A stretch of DNA of 64,000 nt from Umezawaea tangerina. GTDB lineage: Bacteria; Actinomycetota; Actinomycetes; Mycobacteriales; Pseudonocardiaceae. The notes under the pieces are model-generated. The model had not been told where the DNA came from and made no database searches. It saw only the letters and a program-made list of their open reading frames with translations. The DNA is taken from assembly GCF_003002815.1 (NCBI RefSeq), contig NZ_PVTF01000021.1, positions 97,071 through 161,070 of the forward strand. Direction: 5' to 3'. The translations under genes were made by a program, and so were the position numbers. Within the stretch, counting starts at the first letter, position 1; every line of letters starts with the position of its first letter. This document shows positions 1 to 8,301 of this stretch, in pieces.

Positions 1-1718
1 GCACGCTGCGCCGCGACTCCGCGGGCCGCCGCGAGCTGCGTTCGGCACTGGCGCGGGCGTGGGTGGCGGGCGCCGACGTGGACTGGAGCCAGGTCACCGG
101 TGCCGGGCGGCTGGTCGCGCTGCCGCCCTACCCGTTCCAGACCGAGCGCTACTGGCTGCCCACGCCGGGCCGCACCGGCGCGGCACCGGCCCGACAGCTC
201 ACCTACCGCACCGAGTGGCGCAAGAAACCCGATCCGCGACCGCGCCCCCTCGACGGCTGGGTGGTCGTGACCCCTGTCGGCGGCCACCCGGCTGCCCGGC
301 TCCCCGGCGCCAGGGTCGTCACCGACCCGGCCGACATCGGCATGGCCGTGGCCGTCGTGTCGCTGCTGCCCGCCGAGGCCACCCTCGACCTCGTGCGGCG
401 GCTGGACGCCGGGACCCCGCTGTGGCTGGTCACCACAGACGCCGAGCACGACCCCGACCAGGCCCGCGTCTGGGGCCTGGGCCAGGTGCTCGGCCTTGAG
501 CAGCCGGAGCGCTGGGGCGGCCTGGTCGACCTGCCCGCCGAGGTCGACGACGCGGTCGTCGCCCACCTGTCGGGGGTCCTCGGCGGGGGCGAGGACCAGC
601 TCAGGGTGCGGGCTGACGGCGTGCGCGTGCGCAGGCTGGTCCCGTTCGGCTCACCGCCGCGCGCCGACCGCCCGTGGCGGCCCGGCAAGGTCCTGGTGCG
701 CGGGGCGGACGCCGACCTCGCCGCCGGGCTGACGGCCTGGTTCGACCGCAACGGTGTCGAGGAGGCAAGCGCCGACGACGTGCCGGACACCGTCATCCAG
801 GTCCTCGCCGCCGAGTCGCCCGCGGGCGTGCTGCCGGACGGGGACCTCGGCTCCCTGGACGACCTCCCGATCGCCGCCACCGTCGTCCTGCTGCACCCGC
901 TCAGCGGCCTCTGGGGCGCGGCCCGGCAAGGCGCTGCTGCCGCCCGCAGTGCCGGAGCCGCGGCCCACGTGCGCCGGCTGCGGGCAGGCGGCGGACGGGC
1001 CGCGGTGGTCGCGGTCGGCGGCTGGGACCCGCAGCAGCGCGCGGTGGACGTGGACGACGTGATGGCCGCCGTCCGGCAGGCCCTGGACCACGACCAGCCC
1101 GAGACCGCCGTGCTCGACGTCGACTGGTCCTCGCTCGTGTCCACGGTGTCCTCCCCGCGCCAGCTCAACCTGCTGGCCGAACTCCCCGAGGGCCGCGAGG
1201 CGCGGCGGGACGTCCCGGTCGGCGACGGCCTGGCCGACCGCCTGGCCGGACTGGCCGCCGACGAGCAGCTGCGCGTGCTGCTGGGCCTGGTCACCGAGCA
1301 GGCCGCGGCCGCGCTCGGCCACACCGGCCCCGGCGAGGTCCGCGCCGACGCGCCGTTCGCCGCGGCCGGGTTCGACTCGCTGCTGGCCGTCCAGTTCCGC
1401 AACCGGCTGGTCGCCGCGACCGGTCTGGCCATCGCCGCGACCGTCGTGTTCGACGAGCCCACCCCGGCCGCACTGGCCCGGCACCTGCACGAACGGCTCT
1501 GCGCGCCACCGGACCCGGTCGCGGAGGCGCTCGCGGACCTCGACCGGCTGACCGGCGTGCTCGACGCCCTGCCCGCCGACGACAAGGTCGGCGCCCGGCT
1601 GCGGGCGCTGGTGCGGCGCTGGGACGAGCGCGGCGCCCCCGCGCGTGGCGGCGAGCTGGAGTCCGCCAGCGCCGACGAGCTGTTCGCACTGCTCGACACC
1701 GACTTCAGCACGGGCTGA
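1..1718 (+). CDS. Modular type I PKS, 3' end (AT tail - inactive KR - ACP - docking)
   Basis: The gene enters from the left edge, with the reading frame starting at base 3. The first ~60 residues are the end of an acyltransferase, closing with the usual post-AT motif YPFQTERYW. A ketoreductase-sized region follows (about 190-1240). Its structural half is recognisable ([21 protein letters not shown]), but the catalytic half is shortened. It has VLVRGADADLA where active KRs have the NADPH loop [11 protein letters not shown], and no Ser/Tyr catalytic segment is visible, so the KR is almost certainly dead. An ACP follows (about 1270-1500) with GFDSLLAV carrying the phosphopantetheine serine. The last ~70 residues form a C-terminal docking region ending in SADELFALLDTDF, which resembles the end of the next PKS. 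The module should leave its beta-keto group unreduced. The fkbH start lies 15 bp beyond the stop. Confidence 0.95.
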   Translation, partial: TLRRDSAGRRELRSALARAWVAGADVDWSQVTGAGRLVALPPYPFQTERYWLPTPGRTGAAPARQLTYRTEWRKKPDPRPRPLDGWVVVTPVGGHPAARLPGARVVTDPADIGMAVAVVSLLPAEATLDLVRRLDAGTPLWLVTTDAEHDPDQARVWGLGQVLGLEQPERWGGLVDLPAEVDDAVVAHLSGVLGGGEDQLRVRADGVRVRRLVPFGSPPRADRPWRPGKVLVRGADADLAAGLTAWFDRNGVEEASADDVPDTVIQVLAAESPAGVLPDGDLGSLDDLPIAATVVLLHPLSGLWGAARQGAAAARSAGAAAHVRRLRAGGGRAAVVAVGGWDPQQRAVDVDDVMAAVRQALDHDQPETAVLDVDWSSLVSTVSSPRQLNLLAELPEGREARRDVPVGDGLADRLAGLAADEQLRVLLGLVTEQAAAALGHTGPGEVRADAPFAAAGFDSLLAVQFRNRLVAATGLAIAATVVFDEPTPAALARHLHERLCAPPDPVAEALADLDRLTGVLDALPADDKVGARLRALVRRWDERGAPARGGELESASADELFALLDTDFSTG

Positions 1719-1733
1719 CGAGAACGGAGCGGC

Positions 1734-2813
1734 ATGACGATCGTGAAGTGCCTGGTGTGGGACCTCGACAACACGCTGTGGCGAGGCACGTTGGCCGAGG
1801 GCGACGACGTGGAGGTGCCGGAGGAGATCCGGCGCGTGATCACCGAACTGGACGCGCGCGGCGTCCTGCAGTCGGTCGCCAGCAAGAACGACCACGACGT
1901 CGCGTGGGCCCGCCTCGAACAGGTGGGCCTGGCCGAGTACTTCGTGCTGCCGCGGATCGGCTGGGGCCCGAAATCGGTGTCGGTGAAGGAGATCGCGGAG
2001 CGGCTGGACTTCGCCGAGTCCACCATCGCGTTCGTGGACGACCAGCCGACCGAACGCGCCGAGGTCGCCTTCCACCTCCCCGAGGTGCGCTGCTACCCCG
2101 CCGAGCAGGCGGCCGACCTGGCCGCGCTGCCCGAGTTCACCCCGCCCGTCGTCACCGAGGACTCGGCGCGCCGACGGCGGATGTACCAGGCGGGCTTCCG
2201 CCGCGACACCGAGCGCGAGCGGTTCACCGGCCCCGACGAGGACTTCCTGCGCACCCTCGACCTGCGCATGTCCGTCGTGCGCGCCACCGAACGCGAACTG
2301 GCCCGCGCGGCCGAGCTGACCCTGCGCACCAGCCAGATGAACGCCACGGGCGTGCCCTACGACGACGCCGACCTGCGCGCTCTCATGGACGACCCGGACC
2401 ACGAGGTGCTGGTGGTCACCATGTCCGACCGCTTCGGCCCGCACGGCGCCGTCGGCATCGTCCTGCTGCACCGCACCGCCGACGTGTGGCACCTCAAGCT
2501 GCTCGCCACCTCCTGCCGGGTGGTCGCGTTCGGCGCCGGGTCCACGCTGCTCAACTGGGTCGTCGACCGGGCGGCACTGGCGGGCGTCCACCTGGCCGCC
2601 GACTTCCGGCCCACCGACCGCAACCGCATGATGGACATCGCCTACCGGTTCGCGGGCTTCGACGACGAGGCCTGCGCGTGCCTGGCCACGCTGGCGCCCG
2701 CGGTGTCCGACGACGTCCTGCGGCTGCACCTGCTGCCCGAACCCCGACCGGTGTCGCCGGTCGTGACGCTCGACGCGGTCGACCTGGCCGCGGTGGAGGT
2801 GCGCCGTGGCTGA
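1734..2813 (+). CDS. fkbH: FkbH-like HAD-family glyceryl-ACP forming protein (methoxymalonyl-ACP pathway)
   Basis: 359 aa. The N-terminus has the HAD-superfamily motif VWDLDNTLW, with the DxDxT aspartates, and [11 protein letters not shown] further on. The C-terminal half is the acyltransferase-like part typical of FkbH proteins. Family knowledge: FkbH takes 1,3-bisphosphoglycerate, dephosphorylates it and loads a glyceryl unit on the dedicated ACP, the first step to methoxymalonyl-ACP. A GGAG sequence lies about 5 nt before the ATG. The 3' end overlaps the following methyltransferase by 8 bp, so the two are probably translationally coupled. It sits directly behind a PKS gene, and fkbJ and fkbK are found just beyond on the opposite strand. 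The length is normal for the family. Confidence 0.93.
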   Translation: MTIVKCLVWDLDNTLWRGTLAEGDDVEVPEEIRRVITELDARGVLQSVASKNDHDVAWARLEQVGLAEYFVLPRIGWGPKSVSVKEIAERLDFAESTIAFVDDQPTERAEVAFHLPEVRCYPAEQAADLAALPEFTPPVVTEDSARRRRMYQAGFRRDTERERFTGPDEDFLRTLDLRMSVVRATERELARAAELTLRTSQMNATGVPYDDADLRALMDDPDHEVLVVTMSDRFGPHGAVGIVLLHRTADVWHLKLLATSCRVVAFGAGSTLLNWVVDRAALAGVHLAADFRPTDRNRMMDIAYRFAGFDDEACACLATLAPAVSDDVLRLHLLPEPRPVSPVVTLDAVDLAAVEVRRG

Positions 2814-3474
2814 CCAGCTGGACGTCTCCGCGGAACTGGCCGGGTACGTGCGCGCGATGTCCCTGCGCGAGGACGCGGTCCTCCGCGAGCTCCGCGAGGA
2901 GACCGCCGAGCTGCCCGGCGGCCGCTCGTTGCAGGTCATGCCGGAGGAGGGCCAGTTCCTGGCCATGCTGGTGGGCCTGGTGGGCGCCAGGACCGTGCTG
3001 GAGCTGGGCACCTACACCGGGTACAGCGCGCTCTGCATGGCCAGGTCGCTGCCGCCCGACGGCCGCCTGCTCACCTGCGACATCACCGCCCGCTGGGCCG
3101 ACATCGGGGCGCCGTACTGGAAGCGCGCCGAGGTGGCCGACCGGATCGACCTGCGCGTCGGACCGGCCGAGTCCACGATGGACGCGCTGCTGGAGGACGG
3201 CGGGGCGGACACCTTCGACCTCGTCTTCATCGACGCGGACAAGGCGGGCTACCCGGCCTACTACGAGCGGGCCGTCCGGCTGGTCCGCCCCGGCGGCCTG
3301 GTCGTCCTGGACAACACGCTCTTCTTCGGCCGGGTCGTCGACCCCTCGGCGACCGACCCGGACACCGAGGGCGTCCGCGAGGTCAACGCCCGCGTCCGCG
3401 ACGACCACTCGGTGGACGTCGTCCTGCTGCCGGTGGCGGACGGCCTCACCCTGGTGCGGCGCAGGACGGTCTGA
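2806..3474 (+). CDS. fkbG: FkbG-like O-methyltransferase (methoxymalonyl-ACP pathway)
   Basis: 222 aa, class I SAM-dependent methyltransferase of the caffeoyl-CoA/catechol O-methyltransferase type. The SAM-binding motif is [13 protein letters not shown] (about residues 65-77). [12 protein letters not shown] carries the family's metal-binding aspartates, and the C-terminal part has [12 protein letters not shown]. In methoxymalonyl pathways FkbG methylates the 2-hydroxyl of the hydroxymalonyl/glyceryl-ACP intermediate. The GTG at 2806 is preceded by GGAGG at 2795-2799 with 6-nt spacing, which supports this start even though it lies inside fkbH. Together with FkbH, FkbJ, FkbK and the distant FkbI it completes a full set for methoxymalonyl-ACP. 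Confidence 0.92.
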   Translation: MADQLDVSAELAGYVRAMSLREDAVLRELREETAELPGGRSLQVMPEEGQFLAMLVGLVGARTVLELGTYTGYSALCMARSLPPDGRLLTCDITARWADIGAPYWKRAEVADRIDLRVGPAESTMDALLEDGGADTFDLVFIDADKAGYPAYYERAVRLVRPGGLVVLDNTLFFGRVVDPSATDPDTEGVREVNARVRDDHSVDVVLLPVADGLTLVRRRTV

Positions 3475-3478
3475 CACG

Positions 3479-3506
3479 GGGCGGGGGACACCGTCGTCCC
3501 CCGCCC
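3479..3506. terminator. Bidirectional hairpin between fkbG and fkbJ
   Basis: Perfect 11-bp inverted repeat (3479-3489 GGGCGGGGGAC, 3496-3506 its complement) with a 6-nt loop. It lies between two converging genes, 4 bp after the fkbG stop and 5 bp before the fkbJ stop. No T-run follows, as is common in actinomycetes. Confidence 0.8.
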
Positions 3507-3511
3507 GGCGC

Positions 3512-3769
3512 TCAGCCGCCGTCCCGCAGCCGCACCACCAGCTCCACCATCGCCCGCACCGTCCGGAAGTTCGCCAGCTTCAGGTCCGCCCCCGAGATCG
3601 CGATCCCGTACCGCTGCTCCAGGTGCACCACCAGCTCCATCGCGAACAGCGACGACAGCCCGCCCTCGCCGAACAGGTCGCGGGTGGCCGTCCACCCGGC
3701 CTTCGTCCGCGTCTCCAGGAACTCGACCAGCTCCCGCTCGATGGTGTCCGGGGTAACCGAGACCGTCAT
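3512..3769 (-). CDS. fkbJ: Discrete acyl carrier protein for methoxymalonyl (FkbJ-like)
   Basis: 85 aa, the size of a free-standing ACP. The carrier serine is in the segment GEGGLSSLFAMELVVHLEQ. The Ser-Ser-Leu in place of Asp-Ser-Leu is, as I recall, typical of the FkbJ-type ACPs that hold the glyceryl to methoxymalonyl intermediates. The ATG at 3769 overlaps the stop of fkbK by 4 bp (ATGA), so fkbK and fkbJ form a coupled pair read from the promoter at 4684-4716. The partner enzymes FkbH and FkbG are encoded immediately adjacent in the converging direction. The role is well supported by this context; the protein alone is too short to be decisive. Confidence 0.9.
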   Translation of the reverse strand: MTVSVTPDTIERELVEFLETRTKAGWTATRDLFGEGGLSSLFAMELVVHLEQRYGIAISGADLKLANFRTVRAMVELVVRLRDGG

Positions 3770-4647
3770 GGCAGCGCCTCTTCGTAGTCGTAGAACCCCC
3801 GGCCGCTCTTGCGGCCGTGGTGCCCGTCGCGCACCTTCGCCACCAGCAGCCCGCACGGACGGCTGCGTTCGTCGCCGGTGCGCAGGTGCAGCACGTCGAG
3901 CGCGTCGACGAGGTTGTCGATGCCGATCAGGTCGGCCGTCCTCAGTGGACCGGTGGGATGTCCCAGACATCCCTGCATGAGCGCGTCGACGTCCTCGACG
4001 GACGCCACGCCCTCCTCCACCAGCCGGGCCGCGTCGTTGATCATCGGGTGCAGCAGCCTGCTGGTCACGAACCCCGGCGAGTCGCGCACGACGATCGGTG
4101 TCCGGCGCAGCTCGCCGAGGAGCTTCGTCGCCGAGGCCACCACGTCCGGCGCCGTGCGCGGACCGGGGACGACCTCGACGGTGGTGATCAGGTAGGCCGG
4201 GTTCATGAAGTGGGTGCCGAGCAGGTCCGCCGGACGCGCCACGGCCGCCGCCAGCTCGTCGATCGGGATGGACGAGGTGTTCGAGATCAACGGCGTGCCC
4301 TCCGGCACCGCCGCCGACACCCGCGCCAGCACCGCCGCCTTCGTCGCCGGGTCCTCGGTCACCGCCTCGACCACGGCGACCGCGGTCGACCCGGTCAGCG
4401 CGTCGGGCAGCGACGTGGAGGTCGTCAGGGCACCCGGCGCGGTGTCGGGGGGAGCGGCGCCCAGCAGCGCCGCCGTCCGCAGGTTCCGCGCGATGGCGAC
4501 CTCCGCCCGGTCCAGGACGGCCCGGTCCAGGTCCACCAGCGTCACCGGCACCCCGTGCACGAGGGCGAGCGTGGCGATCCCGGTGCCCATCACCCCCGCG
4601 CCCACCACGACCAGCGGACCACCTTCCTCGCGTGCCGCGGCCGTCAC
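3766..4647 (-). CDS. fkbK: FkbK-like 3-hydroxyacyl-CoA dehydrogenase (methoxymalonyl-ACP pathway)
   Basis: 293 aa. A Rossmann motif is at the N-terminus (VVVGAGVMGTGIATLAL, about residues 12-28), followed by the 3-hydroxyacyl-CoA dehydrogenase hallmarks SNTSSIPIDELA and GTHFMNPAYL. The C-terminal domain ends with KSGRGFYDYEEA. In the methoxymalonyl pathway FkbK oxidises glyceryl-ACP to the 2-hydroxy-3-oxopropionyl form, and FkbI then oxidises that to hydroxymalonyl-ACP. The start is a GTG at 4647 preceded by AAGGAGG at good spacing. It is co-transcribed with the ACP gene downstream (4-bp overlap). A primary-metabolism hydroxybutyryl-CoA dehydrogenase is the alternative from sequence alone; the neighbours make FkbK far more likely. 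Confidence 0.92.
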   Translation of the reverse strand: MTAAAREEGGPLVVVGAGVMGTGIATLALVHGVPVTLVDLDRAVLDRAEVAIARNLRTAALLGAAPPDTAPGALTTSTSLPDALTGSTAVAVVEAVTEDPATKAAVLARVSAAVPEGTPLISNTSSIPIDELAAAVARPADLLGTHFMNPAYLITTVEVVPGPRTAPDVVASATKLLGELRRTPIVVRDSPGFVTSRLLHPMINDAARLVEEGVASVEDVDALMQGCLGHPTGPLRTADLIGIDNLVDALDVLHLRTGDERSRPCGLLVAKVRDGHHGRKSGRGFYDYEEALP

Positions 4648-4683
4648 GGGACCTCCTTGCGTCGGATGTGCTGCTGCCCGCCA

Positions 4684-4716
4684 TGGTCGGCCACCGCCGC
4701 TATCGTCCCGATAGCG
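4684..4716 (-). promoter_or_regulatory. SARP-type promoter site upstream of fkbK-fkbJ
   Basis: Read on the - strand: heptamer CGCTATC, 4-nt spacer GGGA, heptamer CGATAGC, 8 nt, then CCGACCA in the -10 position. The two heptamers together also form a perfect 8-bp palindrome (4698-4705/4709-4716). The spacing is identical to five other intergenic sites in this window. The -10 element is weak. Confidence 0.65.
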
Positions 4717-4734
4717 TGGCCGCGCCCGCGTTCC

Positions 4735-4767
4735 CGCTAGGACCGCGCTATGCCCGCCGGCTAACCT
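4735..4767 (+). promoter_or_regulatory. SARP-type promoter site upstream of P450-1
   Basis: Heptamer CGCTAGG (4735-4741), 4 nt, heptamer CGCTATG (4746-4752), 8 nt, then CTAACCT (4761-4767) with TAACCT as a fair -10. It lies back-to-back with the fkbK site, 18 bp apart, in the divergent fkbK/P450 intergenic region. The architecture matches the PKS promoter at 8153-8185. Confidence 0.75.
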
Positions 4768-4835
4768 CCCCGACCGGCAGACCGGGTCACCTGTCGCACC
4801 CCCGCCCGGCCCGGCGACACCTGGGAGAGGACACC

Positions 4836-6044
4836 GTGGACACCACTCGGGCCGAGCCGGTCGGCTACCCCTTCAACCGCGCCGAGGACCTGGAGCTGGA
4901 CGAGCGCTACGCGAGGGCGCGCGCGGGCCGGAAGCTGGTGCGCGTCAAGATGCCCTACGGCGAGGAGGGCTGGCTCGCCACCCGCCACGAGGACGTCCGG
5001 ACCGTGTTGGGGGACCAGCGCTTCAGCCGCGCCGCCGCGGCCGCCGCGGGCCTCGACGAGCCGCGCACGTCACCGCAGACCGTCGGCCCCGGCGTGATCC
5101 TGTCGATGGACCCGCCGGAGCACTCCCGCATCCGCAGGCTGGCGGGCAAGGCCTTCACCCACCGCAACGTGGAACGCCTGCGCCCCAAGGCGAAGCAGGT
5201 CGCGAACGAGCTGGTGGACCGGATGGTCGAGCAGGGCTCGCCGGTCGACCTGATCGAGAACTTCGCCTCCCCGCTGCCCGTCGCGATGATCTGCACGCTG
5301 CTCGGCGTCCCGGTGGCCGACCAGCACAGGTTCCTGGTCTGGTCGGAGGTGTTCGCCTCGTCCACCACGCTGACCGCGGAGGAGACCCAGGAACGCCTGG
5401 GCAGCCTCGTGCAGTACATGTCGGAGCTGCTGCGCCAGCGCCAGGAGGAACCCGCCGACGACCTGCTCAGCGGCCTGGTGCTGGCCCGCGACCAGGACGA
5501 CCGGTTCACCGCCGAGGAGATCCTCAGCCTGGCGATCGTGCTGCTCGGCGCTGGCCACGAGAACATCACCAGCCAGATCCCCAACTTCGTCTACACGCTG
5601 CTGCGCCACCCGGACGAGCTGGCCCGGCTGCGCGCCGACCCGGAGCTGGTGCCGCAGGCCGTGGAGGAGCTCATGCGGTACATCCCGCTGGGGCTCGGCC
5701 CCGTGCTGGCGCGCTACGCGCTGGTGGACGTCGAGGTCGGCGGGGTGCTCGTGCGCGCCGGGGAACCGGTGGTGGCGTCGCTGGGGTCGGCCAACCGCGA
5801 CGAGGACGTGTTCGAGCGGGCCGACGAGCTCGACCTGACCCGCCAGCCGGGACCGCACGTCGGCTTCGGCCACGGCGCCCACCACTGCCTCGGCGCGGCG
5901 CTGGCGCGGATGGAGATGCAGATCGCGGTGGAGACGCTGCTGGAGCGGTTCCCGGAGCTGCGGATCGCCGTGCCGGACGAGGACCTGAAGTGGCGCACCG
6001 GCACGTTCATGCGCAGCGTCGTGGAGCTGCCGATCACCTGGTGA
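4836..6044 (+). CDS. Cytochrome P450 monooxygenase (P450-1)
   Basis: 402 aa from the GTG at 4836, chosen because GGGAGAGG lies 6-13 nt upstream; earlier in-frame starts would read through the promoter. P450 hallmarks are in order: I-helix oxygen-binding segment LLGAGHENIT, K-helix ExxR in EELMRYIPL, and the haem loop FGHGAHHCLGAALAR with the Cys ligand. This is a soluble bacterial CYP of the macrolide-tailoring type (CYP105/107-like in look; subfamily not determinable here). It is a monocistronic unit with its own SARP-type promoter and a strong hairpin behind it (6051-6074). It probably hydroxylates or oxidises the macrolide; the site is unknown. Bafilomycin-like aglycones need few oxidations, so three P450s in one cluster point to extra tailoring. 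Confidence 0.93.
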   Translation: MDTTRAEPVGYPFNRAEDLELDERYARARAGRKLVRVKMPYGEEGWLATRHEDVRTVLGDQRFSRAAAAAAGLDEPRTSPQTVGPGVILSMDPPEHSRIRRLAGKAFTHRNVERLRPKAKQVANELVDRMVEQGSPVDLIENFASPLPVAMICTLLGVPVADQHRFLVWSEVFASSTTLTAEETQERLGSLVQYMSELLRQRQEEPADDLLSGLVLARDQDDRFTAEEILSLAIVLLGAGHENITSQIPNFVYTLLRHPDELARLRADPELVPQAVEELMRYIPLGLGPVLARYALVDVEVGGVLVRAGEPVVASLGSANRDEDVFERADELDLTRQPGPHVGFGHGAHHCLGAALARMEMQIAVETLLERFPELRIAVPDEDLKWRTGTFMRSVVELPITW

Positions 6045-6050
6045 CCCGGC

Positions 6051-6074
6051 GCGGGGCCGCGGTGGCGGCCCCGC
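6051..6074. terminator. Hairpin between P450-1 and the DinB-like gene
   Basis: Perfect 10-bp inverted repeat (6051-6060 GCGGGGCCGC, 6065-6074 complement) with loop GGTG, placed between converging genes. Confidence 0.75.
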
Positions 6075-6095
6075 CCTCCTGGCAGGCTGCGGGAC

Positions 6096-6575
6096 TCAGC
6101 CGGTGAGCAGCTGCTCGCGCAGGATGTCGGCGTGCCCGCAGTGGTGCGCGAGCTCCCGCAGCACCTGGAGGTACACCCAGCGCAGCGTGCGCGGTCCGGA
6201 CCGGTGACCGGTCACGACGGTGTCCAGCGGCAGGTCCGCGACCGCTGCCCTGGCCGTGGCGCAGGCCTGCCGGTGGGCAGCGGTGACCGAGGCGATGGTG
6301 TCGTCGTCGGAGAGCCGGAACGAGTCGTCCGGACCCTGGACCAGGCCGAGCTCGCGGCGGGTCGTGCCGCCGACGCACTCCTCGAACCACACCCGCTGCA
6401 TCCACGTGACGTGCTTGAGCAGCCCGAGCGGCGTGGTCGCCGACGGGACGAGCCTGCTGCGGGCCTGCTCCTCGGTGAGCGAGTCGAGGGTCGCCTCGAT
6501 CGCGCCGCGGTACTCCTCGACGAAGGCGTCGAGCTGCGTGCGCTCGTCGTCCAGCGGCACGTCGAACGACCCCAT
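6096..6575 (-). CDS. DinB/DUF664-family putative metal-dependent protein
   Basis: 159 aa from the ATG at 6575, preceded by GGGAGAGAGGG; a longer form from 6617 would include unlikely N-terminal sequence. The four-helix DinB/DUF664 pattern is visible. Candidate metal-binding histidines are in LLKHVTWM, AAHRQACA and LAHHCGHADILRE. Family knowledge: the DinB superfamily includes mycothiol-, bacillithiol- or glutathione-dependent enzymes and many proteins of unknown function. The gene sits between two cluster P450s but has no SARP-type box in front of it. It may be a bystander, or a thiol-dependent detoxification or tailoring enzyme. I cannot assign a reaction. Confidence 0.8.
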   Translation of the reverse strand: MGSFDVPLDDERTQLDAFVEEYRGAIEATLDSLTEEQARSRLVPSATTPLGLLKHVTWMQRVWFEECVGGTTRRELGLVQGPDDSFRLSDDDTIASVTAAHRQACATARAAVADLPLDTVVTGHRSGPRTLRWVYLQVLRELAHHCGHADILREQLLTG

Positions 6576-6664
6576 CGCAAGCCCTCTCTCCCGGCACGGC
6601 ACGGCGGCGCCAGTCAACCAGGCGCCGTCGGCGGGTGCAGGACCGGCGGGTCGGGGAACGCGCG

Positions 6665-6693
6665 AAGGGACGGGGCCCGCGGCCCCGTCCCTT
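6665..6693 (-). terminator. Strong hairpin downstream of P450-2
   Basis: Perfect 13-bp inverted repeat (6665-6677 AAGGGACGGGGCC, 6681-6693 complement) with loop CGC. It begins about 55 bp beyond the P450-2 stop in the direction of transcription and before the DinB-like gene start. Confidence 0.8.
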
Positions 6694-6748
6694 GTGTCCG
6701 AAGCGGTACCCGTGCGCCCCTGGGCCCGTCACACCGCGCGGAGGACGG

Positions 6749-7951
6749 TCACCAGGCCACCGGCAGCGCCTCCACGCCGCGGATGAGCACGCCCTCGCGC
6801 CACTCGACCTCCTCCGGCGGCACGGCGAGCCGCAGGTCCGGGAAGCGGCGGAGCAGGGTCCCCAGGGTCACCTGGAGGTCCATCCGCGCCAGCTGGGCGC
6901 CGATGCAGTGGTGCGGGCCGAACCCGAACGTCAGGTGCTGGACGCCCTTGCGGTCCAGGTCCAGCACGTCCGGGTCCGGGAACACGCCCGCGTCGCGGTT
7001 GGCCGAGGCGATGTCGGCCACCACGGTCTCGCCCGCCCGCACGACGACTTCGCCGAACTGGACGTCCTCCTTGGCGACGGTGCCGAACGCGCCGCCGGAG
7101 TTGATCGGGACGTGCCGCAGCAGCTCCTCCACGGCCTGGTTGACCAGCTCCGGCCGGGCGTGCAGCTTGGCGAGCTCGTCGGGGGTGGTCAGCAGCGTGT
7201 AGGTGAAGTTGAGGACGGTGTTGAGGATCGTCTCGTGCCCGCCGACCAGCAGGGCGATCGCCAGGGAGGCCAGCTCGATCTCGCTGAGCCGGTCCTCGCC
7301 GTCCACCGCGGTCACCAGCGTGCTGAGCACGTCCTCGCCGGGCTCGGCGCGCTTGGTCGCGACCAGCCCGTTGAGGTAGCCGAGGAACCTGGTGATCGAC
7401 TCCTGGGCCTCGTCGGAGGTGAACACCCCGGACATGATCGTCTCGGTGAGCACGCGGAAGTCGGCGCGGTCGGCGGGCGGCACCCCCAGCACCTCGCAGA
7501 TCACCATGACCGGCAGGGGTTCCGCGACGAACTTCTTCAGGTCCGCGGGCGACCCGTGCGCGGCCATCTCGTCGAGCAGCCCGTCCACGATCTCCTGCAC
7601 CCGCGGCCGCAGCTGCTCGATGCGGCGCACGGTGAACGCCTTGGCCATGAACCTGCGCACCCGCGTGTGGTCCGCGCCGTCCATGGTCAGCACCGACCCG
7701 ACCGGCGGGGTGCCCGGCACCATCCGCGGCGCCGCCTCGCCGAGCTCCGCCGAGGCGGCGCGGCTGAACCGGGGGTCGGACTGCGCCGTGCGGACCGACG
7801 AGTGCCGCAGCGCCAGCCACGCCTCGCCGCCGTAGGGCATCCGCACCCTGGCCACCGGGCCCTCCTCGCGGGCGGCCCGGTACCACGGGTCCGCGCTCAG
7901 CCGGCTGGTGTCGCCGACCGGGTACTGCGGCGTCGTCTCTTGCGTGCTCAT
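6749..7951 (-). CDS. Cytochrome P450 monooxygenase (P450-2)
   Basis: 400 aa from the ATG at 7951, preceded by GGGAGGA at ideal spacing; the frame is open further upstream but has no ribosome site there. Motifs: I-helix LLVGGHETIL, K-helix EELLRHVPI (ExxR), and haem loop FGFGPHHCIGAQLAR with the cysteine ligand. The N-terminal start STQETTPQYPVGD is typical of soluble actinomycete CYPs. It is transcribed divergently from the PKS operon. Its own SARP-type site (8075-8107) and a 13-bp hairpin after the stop indicate a single-gene unit. It is likely a post-PKS oxidase of the macrolide; substrate position not inferable. Confidence 0.93.
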   Translation of the reverse strand: MSTQETTPQYPVGDTSRLSADPWYRAAREEGPVARVRMPYGGEAWLALRHSSVRTAQSDPRFSRAASAELGEAAPRMVPGTPPVGSVLTMDGADHTRVRRFMAKAFTVRRIEQLRPRVQEIVDGLLDEMAAHGSPADLKKFVAEPLPVMVICEVLGVPPADRADFRVLTETIMSGVFTSDEAQESITRFLGYLNGLVATKRAEPGEDVLSTLVTAVDGEDRLSEIELASLAIALLVGGHETILNTVLNFTYTLLTTPDELAKLHARPELVNQAVEELLRHVPINSGGAFGTVAKEDVQFGEVVVRAGETVVADIASANRDAGVFPDPDVLDLDRKGVQHLTFGFGPHHCIGAQLARMDLQVTLGTLLRRFPDLRLAVPPEEVEWREGVLIRGVEALPVAW

Positions 7952-8074
7952 GCGATTCCTCCCGGGCCAGTCGGTCCCCGAGGCGGCCCGCGCCGGATCG
8001 TCACGTCCCGGTCGCCCGCGCCGCGTTCCCACGTCCGCGCGGCGGCCCGGTCGTTCGGGTGACCTCGGCCGTGA

Positions 8075-8107
8075 TGATCGGTCATCGTCCCTATCGCCGT
8101 GATAGCG
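8075..8107 (-). promoter_or_regulatory. SARP-type promoter site upstream of P450-2
   Basis: Read on the - strand: heptamer CGCTATC (8101-8107), spacer ACGG, heptamer CGATAGG (8090-8096), 8 nt, then CCGATCA (8075-8081) in the -10 position. The layout matches the fkbK site, including the CGAYCA in the -10 slot. Confidence 0.65.
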
Positions 8108-8152
8108 CCGGATCCCGGTGCGGTGCCCCGCCGCGTCGTCGCTGGTGAAGGG

Positions 8153-8185
8153 CGATATTCACGCGCTATGCCCACTTCCTAGCTT
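8153..8185 (+). promoter_or_regulatory. SARP-type promoter of the PKS operon
   Basis: Heptamer CGATATT (8153-8159), spacer CACG, heptamer CGCTATG (8164-8170), 8 nt, then CTAGCTT (8179-8185) with TAGCTT as -10. Transcription would begin near 8192 and leave a ~110-nt leader before the PKS start. No other promoter-like region is seen before the end of P450-3 at 50274, so this may drive about 42 kb. Confidence 0.75.
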
Positions 8186-8301
8186 GGGCTGGGTCCTTCA
8201 GGGCCGCCGAGTTCTGCGCGGAAGAAGTCGAAGACGGGGTAACGGATGTTCTGGCACGGGGCACAGCGCGCGGGCGACCACTTCGGGACGGTGTGACCCC
8301 G

